A stretch of 64,000 bases of DNA. It comes from Conservatibacter flavescens. Its GTDB lineage: Bacteria; Pseudomonadota; Gammaproteobacteria; Enterobacterales; Pasteurellaceae. Where the stretch lies: contig NZ_PHHA01000002.1 in NCBI RefSeq assembly GCF_002795425.1, positions 248,001-312,000 of the forward strand, in the 5' to 3' direction. Shown here one piece after another: positions 19,092 to 28,184 of this stretch. Under the pieces are notes generated by a model. That model did not search any database. It worked only from the letters and a program-made list of their open reading frames with translations, and was not told the origin of the DNA. Both the position numbers and the translations under genes were made by a program. Positions within the stretch are counted from its first letter, which is position 1; each line of letters starts with the position of its first letter.

Positions 19092-19955
19092 TTATTCCCC
19101 TTGCTTAGGGTTAATCACATAATCAATGACGACCGGAGCATGATCACTGAACCATTGCGCTTTATATACCCAAGCATTAACAGTCCGATCCTTCCAATCA
19201 GGAGAACAAACTTGATAATCAATACGCCAACCCACATTTTTTGCGCGGGCTTGCCCACGATTTGACCACCACGAATAGACATCTGACTCCTGACGAACTT
19301 CACGAAAGGTGTCCACATAACCGAGTTCGTCATAAAGGCTATCTAACCAGGCTCGTTCATGAGGTAAACAGCCAGAGGATTTTTGATTACCTGACCAATT
19401 TTTAATATCAATACGCTTATGTACGATGTTGTAATCGCCACAAACAATAACAGATTTATTTTCTTTGCGCCATGTTGCCAAAATAGTTTGATATTGTGCT
19501 AAAAATAAATCTTTGCGAGCTTGAGCCTCTTCACCTGACGATCCGGAAGGTAAATACAATGAGGCAATATAAATAGGGTATCCGATGCCTAAATCAAATT
19601 CCGCTTCAACAAATCGGCCTTGCGTATCCGCAAGGTCAAAACCCAATCCATTTTTAACGGATACAAAAGGCAGACGACTATAAATTGATGTGCCGGCATA
19701 GCCTGCTTTTTCTGCGGGAAACAAATGAGCAAACCAACCTTCCAATTTAAATTTATCATCCCATTGCTCATGGGTTAGACGCGTTTCTTGTAAACAAACC
19801 ACATCGGCTTCACTTTGAGCCAGCCAGTGCATAAATCCTTTTTTCTCTGCCGCCCTTAAACCATTTACATTAATGGAAACGACCCTCAAGATAGATTTAT
19901 CATGATGTTCTGTGTGTAAATAATGAGATTTTGGCAAAATAGTATAGGGTGTCAT
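19092..19955 (-). CDS. Exodeoxyribonuclease III / AP endonuclease family protein
   Basis: DNA repair nuclease of the exonuclease III/APE1 family; it cuts at abasic sites. Visible motifs are SINVNGLRA (about residues 28-36), the metal-binding glutamate in [15 protein letters not shown], and the catalytic end WRIDYQ...[10 protein letters not shown]. The core begins near residue 24, so there is an unusual N-terminal extension of about 20 residues. The start is supported by a 4-base ATGA overlap with the tyrA stop codon. It looks more like the ExoA branch than like E. coli XthA, and its placement behind tyrA is unusual. Confidence 0.9.
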   Translation of the reverse strand: MTPYTILPKSHYLHTEHHDKSILRVVSINVNGLRAAEKKGFMHWLAQSEADVVCLQETRLTHEQWDDKFKLEGWFAHLFPAEKAGYAGTSIYSRLPFVSVKNGLGFDLADTQGRFVEAEFDLGIGYPIYIASLYLPSGSSGEEAQARKDLFLAQYQTILATWRKENKSVIVCGDYNIVHKRIDIKNWSGNQKSSGCLPHERAWLDSLYDELGYVDTFREVRQESDVYSWWSNRGQARAKNVGWRIDYQVCSPDWKDRTVNAWVYKAQWFSDHAPVVIDYVINPKQGE

Positions 19956-21070
19956 CTTAAATCATTCGCTTGTTTTAATAATTGACGGCTTTCTTTCATA
20001 AAGAGTTCCGAATAATCACCAAACCAGTGGTGTACTTTTTCAAATGCATCAATAAAGCCTTGTTTATCATTATTTTCAAAAAAAGCCAAACTTTCAGCAT
20101 AGGTTTCTTTTAATGATTTAATTACGGCTAAATTTTCCGGTTTGTCCATAATGATATCCGCATAAAGCCCCGCATCTTGAGCGAACAGACGGCCAATCAT
20201 CGCTAATTCTAATCGATAAATTGGTGAAGAAAGGGCTAATAATTGCGCTAATTGCACGGGTTGTTTCGACAAATGCAAACCGTTAGCGAAAGTGGCAAAA
20301 TGGCGTAAGGCTTGAATATAGGTCATGCTGTGATCATGCTCTCTTGCATCCACAGGATAAATAATCGCCCCCCAAATCGCAATCTGATCCAGTAACCACT
20401 GATAGCGATCAGCAAAACGCCCATCACAACGCGCGACGACCTGTTTTGCCATGCTGGGAATATCAGGGCCAAACATTGGATGTAGCCCTACTACAGCCCC
20501 TTTGTGTACTGCCAACATTTTTTCTAATGGCGCACGTTTCACGGAGGTTAAATCCGTCAATAACATATTTTCGGACAAATAAGGCTGTAAGCGCTCAATG
20601 GTTTCTAGGGTATTGGCAATAGGAACAGATACCATCACTACATCAGCATTCGCCATGATCTTATCTGCCTGTTCCCAATCCTCCCGGCCCAATACTTCCA
20701 CTGAATAGCCTGAGGCAGACAAATAATGGGCAAATAGTCCCCCTAATTTACCACGCCCGCCTACAATTACTATTTTTTGGATAGCTGGGTTGACTGTTTT
20801 AAAGCCAAAACGATTTTCACTTGTATAGGATTCTCGCATTATGCGACGTAACACATCTTCGATTAAATCTGCGGGTACGCCCATTTTCTCCGCTTCCTTA
20901 CGTCGAGCAGCAAGCATATCCGCTTCACGTTCAGGCACATAAATGGGTAAGCCATGTTGATGCTTCACCTCTCCCACTTTGGCGACTAATGCTAGACGTT
21001 TGGCGAGTAACTGCAACAATGCTTGATCAGTATGATCTATCTCTGTTCGAAGTTCCTTCAGTGCATCCAT
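19952..21070 (-). CDS. tyrA: Chorismate mutase / prephenate dehydrogenase (T-protein)
   Basis: Bifunctional tyrosine-pathway enzyme that converts chorismate to prephenate and then to 4-hydroxyphenylpyruvate. Residues 1-90 are the AroQ-type chorismate mutase ([21 protein letters not shown]). The NAD-dependent dehydrogenase follows, with nucleotide motif [12 protein letters not shown] near residue 100 and [10 protein letters not shown]. It starts 9 bases after the aroF stop, giving the aroF-tyrA operon known from E. coli. A third gene, the exonuclease III homologue, is coupled to its 3' end by a 4-base overlap. Confidence 0.97.
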   Translation of the reverse strand: MDALKELRTEIDHTDQALLQLLAKRLALVAKVGEVKHQHGLPIYVPEREADMLAARRKEAEKMGVPADLIEDVLRRIMRESYTSENRFGFKTVNPAIQKIVIVGGRGKLGGLFAHYLSASGYSVEVLGREDWEQADKIMANADVVMVSVPIANTLETIERLQPYLSENMLLTDLTSVKRAPLEKMLAVHKGAVVGLHPMFGPDIPSMAKQVVARCDGRFADRYQWLLDQIAIWGAIIYPVDAREHDHSMTYIQALRHFATFANGLHLSKQPVQLAQLLALSSPIYRLELAMIGRLFAQDAGLYADIIMDKPENLAVIKSLKETYAESLAFFENNDKQGFIDAFEKVHHWFGDYSELFMKESRQLLKQANDLR

Positions 21071-21079
21071 TTTTAACCT

Positions 21080-22141
21080 TTATTTCCCTGATTTTTTCGC
21101 AAGTGCGGTAGAAATTTGACGTAATAATTGTTCGGTTGTTTCCCAATCAATACAAGCATCTGTGATTGAAACACCGTATTTCATTTGTGAAACGGGTTGC
21201 TCGGCGCTTTGATTGCCTGCAAATAAATGGCTTTCTAACATTAAACCAATAATCGAACGATTTCCATTCACAATTTGCTGCACCGCATCTTCAGCAACCG
21301 CTGGTTGACGACGATAATCTTTATTTGAGTTGCCATGGCTGCAATCGATCATAATTGCCGTTTCTAATCCTGCATTTTCCAGCTCAATTTCACATTGTGC
21401 CACAAACTCTGCTTGATAATTTGGTACTTTCCCCCCACGTAAAATCACATGGCCATCGGGATTACCTTCCGTATGTAATAAATTAACTTGCCCTTGCTGA
21501 TTAATGCCGATAAAACTGTGTCCCATTGAAGCCGCTTTCATCGCATTAATTGCCGTCGCCAAGCTACCATCTGTTCCATTTTTAAAACCTACAGCCATTG
21601 ATAAGCCTGAAGCTAATTCTCTGTGGGTCTGAGATTCTGTCGTTCTCGCCCCAATAGCTGACCAGCTAAATAAATCCGCCATATATTGAGGAGTAATCGG
21701 GTCAAGGGCTTCTGTAGCAAGAGGTAATCCAAGTTCTGCTAGCTCAATTAACAAGGCTCTGGCAATATGCAAACCATGCTCCACATCAAAAGAACCATCA
21801 ATTTTCGGATCATTAATCAATCCTTTCCAACCAACCGTTGTACGAGGTTTTTCAAAATATACGCGCATAACAATGTAAAGATTATCTGACAGTTCATCAG
21901 AAAGTTTTTTCAACTTTTGTGCATACTCTAGCGCAGCATGTGGATCATGAATAGAACAAGGACCAATAACAACCAGCAGTTTATCATTTTGTTTATGAAT
22001 AATATCCGCAATATCTTTTCTTGACTGCTCAATTTGCGTGCGAAGTGCGGTCGAAAGTGGCAATTTTTCTTTTAATGCCTGAGGGGTAATTAATACTTTT
22101 TCGTCGACAATATGGACGTTATGAAGGCTGTCTTTATTCAT
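21080..22141 (-). CDS. aroF: 3-deoxy-7-phosphoheptulonate synthase, tyrosine-type (AroF-like)
   Basis: First enzyme of the shikimate pathway; it condenses PEP with erythrose 4-phosphate. The 353-residue class I enzyme shows GPCSIHDP (about residues 61-68), the KPRTTVGWKGL loop and DCSHGNSNKDY. I assign the AroF isoform for two reasons. The N-terminus (KDSLHNVHIVDEKVLITP) matches E. coli AroF closely from memory, and tyrA follows directly. Feedback control by tyrosine is therefore expected but not shown. The upstream region carries a promoter and a TyrR-like palindrome. Confidence 0.92.
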   Translation of the reverse strand: MNKDSLHNVHIVDEKVLITPQALKEKLPLSTALRTQIEQSRKDIADIIHKQNDKLLVVIGPCSIHDPHAALEYAQKLKKLSDELSDNLYIVMRVYFEKPRTTVGWKGLINDPKIDGSFDVEHGLHIARALLIELAELGLPLATEALDPITPQYMADLFSWSAIGARTTESQTHRELASGLSMAVGFKNGTDGSLATAINAMKAASMGHSFIGINQQGQVNLLHTEGNPDGHVILRGGKVPNYQAEFVAQCEIELENAGLETAIMIDCSHGNSNKDYRRQPAVAEDAVQQIVNGNRSIIGLMLESHLFAGNQSAEQPVSQMKYGVSITDACIDWETTEQLLRQISTALAKKSGK

Positions 22142-22159
22142 AATATTTCCTAAAATATC

Positions 22160-22223
22160 AAGTGTATTATTTTGTGTACATTACATGTAACAAATATAAT
22201 ACACTTTAAAATAAAAAGTGCAA
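22160..22223 (-). promoter_or_regulatory. aroF promoter with TyrR-like box inside a larger inverted repeat
   Basis: On the minus strand TTGCAC (22218-22223) and TATTAT (22196-22201) are separated by 16 bases and form a good sigma-70 promoter. Just downstream, TGTTACATGTAATGTACA (22175-22192) fits the G-N14-C TyrR pattern at 9 of the 12 defined positions. It is enclosed by perfect 11-base arms AAGTGTATTAT / ATAATACACTT (22160-22170 and 22196-22206), one of which overlaps the -10 element. Repression from this position is plausible. Confidence 0.6.
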
Positions 22224-22225
22224 TC

Positions 22226-24079
22226 CTATTTTACAATACTGCATGTCAAACAATATAAATACTGCCCTTTAGGATCATTATACTGTGTTAAAATGCCAGC
22301 TTGTTGCTTAATTTGCTGATAGGTTTGCGATGGGATACCTATAAACTCTGCAATAGCATGTTGTATGGTTGTTTTCGTGCCTTGATTAAAATCATTGAGT
22401 AAAGATTGCCATAAGCTGCCTTTTGAATCCACAACCCACTCTAAGGATAACTCCTCATGGCCGGATAATTCTTTTGCTTTTCTTACTGCAGTAGAAAAAT
22501 CACCAATTTCATCAACTAATTTATGTTGATAAGCCTCTTCACCTAGCCACACTCGGCCTTGTGCTACACTATCTACTTCAGCTATAGTTAGGCCTCGCCC
22601 CTGACTAACAATTGATAAAAATTGTGTATAACCATGCTCGATAGATAGTTGGATGGTTTCTGATACTTCATTCGATAGCGCGGTAATACTACTCCCTTGA
22701 CTTAATGGCGAGGTTGCGACTTCATCACTATAAACCCCTGCTTTTTTGATCGTATTTTCAAAGGTTGGAAACATGCCAAAAATACCAATAGAGCCCGTCA
22801 GTGTGTTTGAATCAGCAATAATATAATCTGCAGTACTCGCAATCCAATATCCACCGGAAGCTGCCATATTCCCCATTGATACGATAACGGGTTTATTTGC
22901 CGCTTGTAAGTTGTCTACCTCTTGACGAATTAGCTCAGAAGCAAACGCGCTACCACCAGGACTATTCACTCGCAAAATCACCGCTTTAACCGCATTATCA
23001 TCACGAGCTATGCGTAGTAAACGTGAAATAGTATCACCGCCCACATTTCCGTCCATACTTTCGCCATCAATAATTGCGCCTTCCACATTCACTACGGCAA
23101 TTTTTTCTCCCTCTCCTAACATACGATCAGGTAAGGCAGCAAGATAGGTATCATAGTCTACAGATTTAAATGAGCCGGATTGGTTTGCACCAAAAACATT
23201 CATCAGCTTTTGCTCAAACTCTAACTTCGTCACTGCTTGATTAACCAACCCTCTTTGTATGGTATAAGCATTCTGATCCCCTTTTAATGTTTTTAATTCG
23301 GCTAAATATTGCGTTGAATTAGGCAATACTTGTGGTAATGGGATATTTCGATTTTGTGCAATCGTTTCTTGGTAAGATTGCCACATTTTGCCAAGCCATT
23401 GTGCCGTATTTTGTCGAGCCTCTGGCGACATATCATCGCGTAAAAACGGCTCTACTGCAGATTTATAGCTACCTACTCGAAAGACATGTGCTGTCACATC
23501 TAATTTTTCTAATAAAGATTTGAAATATAAATTTTGGACTGCAAATCCATGAATATCCACCTGCCCCACTTTGTTCATGTAAATTTCATCAGCAAAGCTT
23601 GCCAACAAATATTGAGATTGACCATAATAATCAGCATAAGCAATCACGGGTTTATTTTGTGTTTTAAAATAAGCAATGGCATTACCAATATAGCGTATCG
23701 TTGCTAAATCAGCCCCCTCAAAATAATTTAAATCCATGACTAAACCTTGAATGCGCTCATCTTTTGCGGCTTGTTCAATGACATAGACCACATCGAAAAC
23801 CGAATATTGCCGTGATACCGGATACCCATTTATACCTTTTAATGCGGTACGCCAATCCATTTCTTCACGATTATCCGTTAAATAGCCTTCTAAGTTCAGA
23901 TATAATGCGCCCTGTTCACCGGTTAACATTAATGATTGGTCACGATTTACCCCACTCATTAATCCAAAAACGGTAAAGGCTAAAAGCACAAACAACAAGA
24001 AAACAATATTCATCACAACATCTCGGATACAATTCAATCCGCGCCATAAACATTTCACAATGGAAACTAAGGTTTTCAT
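22226..24079 (-). CDS. sppA: Signal peptide peptidase SppA, 67-kDa type
   Basis: Inner-membrane protease that degrades cleaved signal peptides. It has 617 residues: an N-terminal membrane anchor (about residues 22-45), then two tandem crotonase-like S49 domains as in E. coli. The catalytic lysine is in VGSYKSAVEPF in the first half and the serine in NMAASGGYWIAS in the second. The C-terminal tail ends with three cysteines' worth of non-conserved sequence (YCLTCSIVK region), which I do not interpret. Its stop is immediately before the aroF promoter. Confidence 0.95.
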   Translation of the reverse strand: MKTLVSIVKCLWRGLNCIRDVVMNIVFLLFVLLAFTVFGLMSGVNRDQSLMLTGEQGALYLNLEGYLTDNREEMDWRTALKGINGYPVSRQYSVFDVVYVIEQAAKDERIQGLVMDLNYFEGADLATIRYIGNAIAYFKTQNKPVIAYADYYGQSQYLLASFADEIYMNKVGQVDIHGFAVQNLYFKSLLEKLDVTAHVFRVGSYKSAVEPFLRDDMSPEARQNTAQWLGKMWQSYQETIAQNRNIPLPQVLPNSTQYLAELKTLKGDQNAYTIQRGLVNQAVTKLEFEQKLMNVFGANQSGSFKSVDYDTYLAALPDRMLGEGEKIAVVNVEGAIIDGESMDGNVGGDTISRLLRIARDDNAVKAVILRVNSPGGSAFASELIRQEVDNLQAANKPVIVSMGNMAASGGYWIASTADYIIADSNTLTGSIGIFGMFPTFENTIKKAGVYSDEVATSPLSQGSSITALSNEVSETIQLSIEHGYTQFLSIVSQGRGLTIAEVDSVAQGRVWLGEEAYQHKLVDEIGDFSTAVRKAKELSGHEELSLEWVVDSKGSLWQSLLNDFNQGTKTTIQHAIAEFIGIPSQTYQQIKQQAGILTQYNDPKGQYLYCLTCSIVK

Positions 24080-24240
24080 AAGCTATACCTTCTTATTCAA
24101 AAAGATCTTGAAAAATAACCGCACTTTAGCATAAATTTAGGATAAATGTTATGATGATATACAGATTTATCATGGGAAACATCATTGCAAAACAACAAAA
24201 TACATTATGCAATTTTCACGCCAAAGAAGAGGATAATATT

Positions 24241-24795
24241 ATGCAAGCACTCGACTTACTTACTTCACGTCGTTCAGAAAAAAAGCTCTTTGAGCCCGCG
24301 CCAAGTAAAGATCAACTAGAAAAAATGTTTCAAGCTGCCTTACATACCCCTGATCATGGAAAATTACAGCCTTATCATTTCGTCGTAATCGAACAAGACC
24401 GACTTGCCTACTTAGCTGATTTACTTAAAGAGGCAGTCAATGAATTAAATTTAGGCGAAGAACGTTTAAAAAAAGCAGAATCTTTCGCCACTCGAGCTCC
24501 GATGATCATCGGAGTGGTTGCCAAAATCAATAAAGACATCAAAAAAGTTCCGGCATGGGAACAAATGTTAACGGCAGGTTGTGCAACTTATGCATTACAA
24601 TTAGCCGCAAATGCACAAGGTTTTGCTAACGTTTGGGTAACCGGTCCATGGATTGATGGCTCTGCTTTACGTCAAGCATTTGGGTGTGAACAGCATGATA
24701 AAATTGTCGCCCTTGTCATGATAGGGACAGAAGAAGAAAAAATATCCCGTGACCCTAAGGTCATTAATACCGAAAACATTGTGCGTTATTTGTAA
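24241..24795 (+). CDS. Nitroreductase-family protein (YdjA-like)
   Basis: A 184-residue FMN-dependent reductase of the small YdjA group. The flavin-binding arginines appear in LLTSRRSEKKL at the N-terminus. The stretch PDHGKLQPYHFVVIE (about residues 38-52), the WEQMLTAGCATYALQLAA stretch and FGCEQHDKIVALVMIGT also match E. coli YdjA. I start at ATG 24241, preceded by AGAGGA; the frame is open further up but those residues look unrelated to the family. The natural substrate is unknown. It ends at an uptake-signal terminator. Confidence 0.88.
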   Translation: MQALDLLTSRRSEKKLFEPAPSKDQLEKMFQAALHTPDHGKLQPYHFVVIEQDRLAYLADLLKEAVNELNLGEERLKKAESFATRAPMIIGVVAKINKDIKKVPAWEQMLTAGCATYALQLAANAQGFANVWVTGPWIDGSALRQAFGCEQHDKIVALVMIGTEEEKISRDPKVINTENIVRYL

Positions 24796-24805
24796 TTTTC
24801 TCTTT

Positions 24806-24849
24806 AGAAGTGCGGTCAAAAATCATCATTTTTTTACCGCACTTTTTAA
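24806..24849 (+). terminator. Uptake-signal terminator after the nitroreductase gene
   Basis: Inverted uptake signals AAGTGCGGT (24808-24816) and ACCGCACTT (24836-24844) form the stem. A run of T follows (ACTTTTTAAG). It lies 12 bases after the stop codon. Confidence 0.85.
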
Positions 24850-24915
24850 GTGACTCATCAAACAATCCAATATTGCACCATTATTTTATAAAAAAGCATA
24901 AAGCGCTATACATTA

Positions 24916-24943
24916 TTGTACTAGTGTAGTAGTATTGTATTAA
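24916..24943 (+). promoter_or_regulatory. trpB promoter with TrpR-type operator
   Basis: TTGTAC (24916-24921) and TATTAA (24938-24943) are 16 bases apart. Between and over them, 24917-24936 reads TGTACTAGTGTAGTAGTATT. It matches the E. coli TrpR operator TGTACTAGTTAACTAGTACA at 15 of 20 positions, including the ACTAGT core of one half. Bound TrpR would cover the promoter. Confidence 0.75.
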
Positions 24944-24969
24944 ATTTAGAAATCATAACAGGGCGTTAT

Positions 24970-26166
24970 ATGACAGAAACTCTATTAAATCCTTATTTTG
25001 GTGAATTTGGCGGCATGTATGTGCCTGAAATTCTGGTCCCCGTGTTACAACAACTTGAGAAAGCATTTGTAGAAGCTAAAGATGATCCCACTTTTCAGCA
25101 GGAATTTCACGAGCTACTGAAGAATTATGCCGGACGTCCGACAGCGCTCACTTTATGTCGTAATCTCACTAAAGGCACAAAAACCAAACTGTATCTCAAA
25201 CGCGAAGACTTGCTACACGGTGGTGCTCATAAAACAAATCAAGTATTGGGGCAAATACTCTTAGCCAAACGCATGGGGAAAACCCGTATCATTGCAGAAA
25301 CCGGTGCGGGACAACATGGTGTAGCGACGGCTTTAGCCTGTGCAATGTTAGATATGCCATGTAAAATTTATATGGGCGCTAAAGATATCGAACGACAATC
25401 CCCTAATGTGTTTCGTATGCGTTTAATGGGCGCAGAAGTCGAATCGGTAGAAAAAGGGTCTTGTTCTTTAAAAGATGCTTGTTGTGAAGCCATGCGAGAT
25501 TGGTCAGCAAATTATGACACCACTCATTATTTACTTGGTACAGCCGCAGGCCCTCACCCTTTTCCAACCATCGTGCGGGAGTTTCAAAAAATGATTGGCG
25601 AAGAGACAAAGCGCCAGATTTTAGAGAAAGAAAGTCGCTTACCTGATGCAGTCATTGCCGCTGTTGGAGGGGGCTCTAATGCTATCGGTATGTTTGCGGA
25701 TTTTATTGAAGAATCCAGCGTACGCTTAATTGGTGTTGAACCAGCGGGTAAAGGAATTGAAACTGGTGAACATGGCGCACCACTCGGTCATGCCAAACCG
25801 GGAATTTATTTAGGTATGCTGTCTCCACTTATGCAAGATAAAGATGGACAAGTTCATGAGTCCTATTCAATATCTGCCGGATTGGATTTTCCTTCTGTTG
25901 GCCCTCAACATGCTTATTTACAAAGCATTGGGCGTGCGGAATATCCGTCGATTACTGATGATGAAGCACTAGAGGCTTTCCAAGCGCTCGCCAAACATGA
26001 AGGCATTATTCCGGCTTTAGAAAGCTCTCATGCTCTCGCTTATGCCTTAAAGTTAATCAAACAACACCCAGATAAAACACAATTACTCGTTGTGAATTTG
26101 TCTGGACGTGGTGACAAAGATATTTTTACTGTAGATGATATTTTACGTAGTAAAGGGGGATTCTAA
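24970..26166 (+). CDS. trpB: Tryptophan synthase beta chain
   Basis: PLP enzyme that joins indole and serine to make tryptophan. The cofactor lysine is in [12 protein letters not shown] (near residue 88). The phosphate-binding loop is [11 protein letters not shown] near residue 233, and the start [17 protein letters not shown] is typical. Length 398 is normal. The stop codon overlaps the trpA start by one base (TAATG), which points to translational coupling. The rest of the trp pathway is not in this window, so the operon is split. Confidence 0.98.
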   Translation: MTETLLNPYFGEFGGMYVPEILVPVLQQLEKAFVEAKDDPTFQQEFHELLKNYAGRPTALTLCRNLTKGTKTKLYLKREDLLHGGAHKTNQVLGQILLAKRMGKTRIIAETGAGQHGVATALACAMLDMPCKIYMGAKDIERQSPNVFRMRLMGAEVESVEKGSCSLKDACCEAMRDWSANYDTTHYLLGTAAGPHPFPTIVREFQKMIGEETKRQILEKESRLPDAVIAAVGGGSNAIGMFADFIEESSVRLIGVEPAGKGIETGEHGAPLGHAKPGIYLGMLSPLMQDKDGQVHESYSISAGLDFPSVGPQHAYLQSIGRAEYPSITDDEALEAFQALAKHEGIIPALESSHALAYALKLIKQHPDKTQLLVVNLSGRGDKDIFTVDDILRSKGGF

Positions 26167-26984
26167 TGAGCCGTTTTGAAAGAAAATTCGCTGAATTAGC
26201 GGCTAAAAATGAAGGGGCTTTTGTTCCATTTGTGACGTTATGTGATCCTGATTTTGAGCGCTCTTTTGATATTATCTGTGCCTTAGTCGATAATGGGGCC
26301 GATGCTTTAGAGCTTGGATTCCCTTTTTCCGATCCCCTATTGGACGGTCCTGTTATTCAAGCCGCTAATAATCGAGCATTAGAGGCGGGTTGTAGCACGG
26401 AAGAAAGTTTTGCGTTGTTAGCCAAAGTGCGAGAAATCTATCCAGACATTCCGATTAGCCTACTACTCTGCGCGAATTTAATTTATGCGCAAGGTTTAGA
26501 TAATTTCTACCAACGTTGTACTCAAGTCGGTGTTGATGCGGTATTGGTTGCTGATATCCCGTTATTAGCGGGTGAAAAATATATTGCGAGTGCTAAAGCG
26601 CATGGAGTACAACCCGTCTTTATCTGCCCGCCTAATGCGAGCGAAGCGGTCATCAAAGGCGTGGCCACAAATAGTGAAGGCTATACTTATTTGGTTTCGC
26701 GTGCGGGTGTGACGAGTGCAGAAAATCAAAATCAAGCAACCAATTTAGATATATTAGTCGACACCCTGAAAAAATATCAAGCACCTCCGATTTTACAAGG
26801 ATTTGGTATTGCTCAACCTCAACAAGTTAAAGATGCGTTGAACGTGGGGGTTGCGGGTGCTATTTCAGGTTCTGCCACCGTAAAAATCATAGAACAAAAC
26901 TTAGATAATCATACGCATTGCTTAAAAAGTTTAGCTGAATTTGTTCGCAATATGAAAGCGGCTACAAAACGAGAAAATAAATAA
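26166..26984 (+). CDS. trpA: Tryptophan synthase alpha chain
   Basis: Releases indole from indole-3-glycerol phosphate and channels it to TrpB. The TIM-barrel protein has 272 residues. The catalytic glutamate and aspartate are in [18 protein letters not shown] (about residues 49-66), and the phosphate-binding stretch is [13 protein letters not shown] near residue 235. The stop is followed by a hairpin at 27000 and a second, T-rich one at 27061. Confidence 0.98.
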   Translation: MSRFERKFAELAAKNEGAFVPFVTLCDPDFERSFDIICALVDNGADALELGFPFSDPLLDGPVIQAANNRALEAGCSTEESFALLAKVREIYPDIPISLLLCANLIYAQGLDNFYQRCTQVGVDAVLVADIPLLAGEKYIASAKAHGVQPVFICPPNASEAVIKGVATNSEGYTYLVSRAGVTSAENQNQATNLDILVDTLKKYQAPPILQGFGIAQPQQVKDALNVGVAGAISGSATVKIIEQNLDNHTHCLKSLAEFVRNMKAATKRENK

Positions 26985-26999
26985 CATCAAGATCAATTT

Positions 27000-27030
27000 A
27001 GGGAATACATCGCATTGCTCCGTATTCCCT
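27000..27030 (+). terminator. First hairpin after trpA
   Basis: AGGGAATAC / GTATTCCCT with a 13-base loop, followed by ATTCTCT. The 9-base stem is sound, but the T-run is weak. Confidence 0.55.
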
Positions 27031-27060
27031 ATTCTCTAAACACCCGTTTAAATTTCTATG

Positions 27061-27083
27061 AAAAGTTACCGCACTTTTTTTTT
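27061..27083 (+). terminator. Second trpBA terminator, uptake signal in the loop
   Basis: AAAAGT-TACCGC-ACTTTT is followed by five more T. The hairpin holds an uptake signal (27068-27076) whose core ACCGC forms the loop. Convergent with pyrD. Confidence 0.65.
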
Positions 27084-27102
27084 AAGTACGCTTCCTTACA
27101 CG

Positions 27103-28122
27103 CTATTTTATCTGTTGCACCAATTGTTTAATCAATGCAGGTCCATGATAAATAAGGCCTGAATATAATTGCAATAATTCAGCGCCTGCCGCTATTTTTT
27201 CCTGTCCATTTTCAACAGAATCAATTCCACCACTCCCAATAATAGGAATTTCACCTTTCAACTCCTGATATAAGCGCGCAATAATTTCGGTGCTTTTATG
27301 TTGCAACGGTTTCCCACTTAATCCCCCTTGCTGTTCAGCATGCATAAACCCTTGTACGCTATCACGGGATATTGTCGTATTCGTCGCAATAACCCCATCC
27401 ATCTTATGTCGGCGCAGTGTATCTGCAATTTGCACTAATTCCGCTTCCGTTAAATCAGGTGCAATTTTAACCGCAAGCGGAACATATTTATTATATTGTA
27501 TTGCTAATTCTTGCTGTCTTGCTTTTATCCCCGCTAATAAATCATCAAGTGCTTCACCATACTGTAGTTGACGTAATCCTGGTGAATTGGGTGATGAAAT
27601 ATTAATCGTAATATAATCTGCATAATTATATACTTTGTTTAGACAAAAAATATAATCTGACTTGCCGTTTTCTACAGAGGTAAAAGTATTCTTACCGATG
27701 TTAATGCCTAAAGTGCCATCAAAGCGTGCTTTTTTCACATTCTCGACTAACTGATCTACCCCATGATTATTAAATCCATTACGATTAATAATCCCCTCTG
27801 CTTCTAATACTCGAAACTGACGAGGGCGAGGGTTACCATCTTGCGCTAAGGGGGTTACTGTCCCTACTTCAATGAAACCAAATCCCATTGCAGCAAAGCC
27901 ATTAATTGCCTCGCCATTTTTATCCGCTCCTGCCGCTAAGCCAATAGGATTTTTAAACGGAATCCCCATTACCATTTTAGGAACACCTTGAGGACAAGCT
28001 AACCATTTTTGCATCACACATTTTATTGGTGAATTTCCTGCTAACTTTAAAAATGCAATACTGAGTTCATGGGCTTTTTCTGCTTCAAAGGCAAAAAGCG
28101 CTTTTTTAATTAATGGATACAT
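27103..28122 (-). CDS. pyrD: Dihydroorotate dehydrogenase (quinone)
   Basis: Class 2 enzyme of pyrimidine synthesis; it passes electrons from dihydroorotate to the quinone pool at the inner face of the membrane. The N-terminal helices ([20 protein letters not shown]) that mark the membrane-bound class are present. The catalytic serine is in [14 protein letters not shown] near residue 175, and the FMN region [11 protein letters not shown] lies near residue 295. Length 339 is normal. Its ATG is 62 bases downstream of the end of pepN. Confidence 0.97.
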   Translation of the reverse strand: MYPLIKKALFAFEAEKAHELSIAFLKLAGNSPIKCVMQKWLACPQGVPKMVMGIPFKNPIGLAAGADKNGEAINGFAAMGFGFIEVGTVTPLAQDGNPRPRQFRVLEAEGIINRNGFNNHGVDQLVENVKKARFDGTLGINIGKNTFTSVENGKSDYIFCLNKVYNYADYITINISSPNSPGLRQLQYGEALDDLLAGIKARQQELAIQYNKYVPLAVKIAPDLTEAELVQIADTLRRHKMDGVIATNTTISRDSVQGFMHAEQQGGLSGKPLQHKSTEIIARLYQELKGEIPIIGSGGIDSVENGQEKIAAGAELLQLYSGLIYHGPALIKQLVQQIK

Positions 28123-28184
28123 GACGATTTCTCATTTAGCTTTCATCAAACAAAAAAGAAGAATAAAAAATAGTGCTCTGCTTG

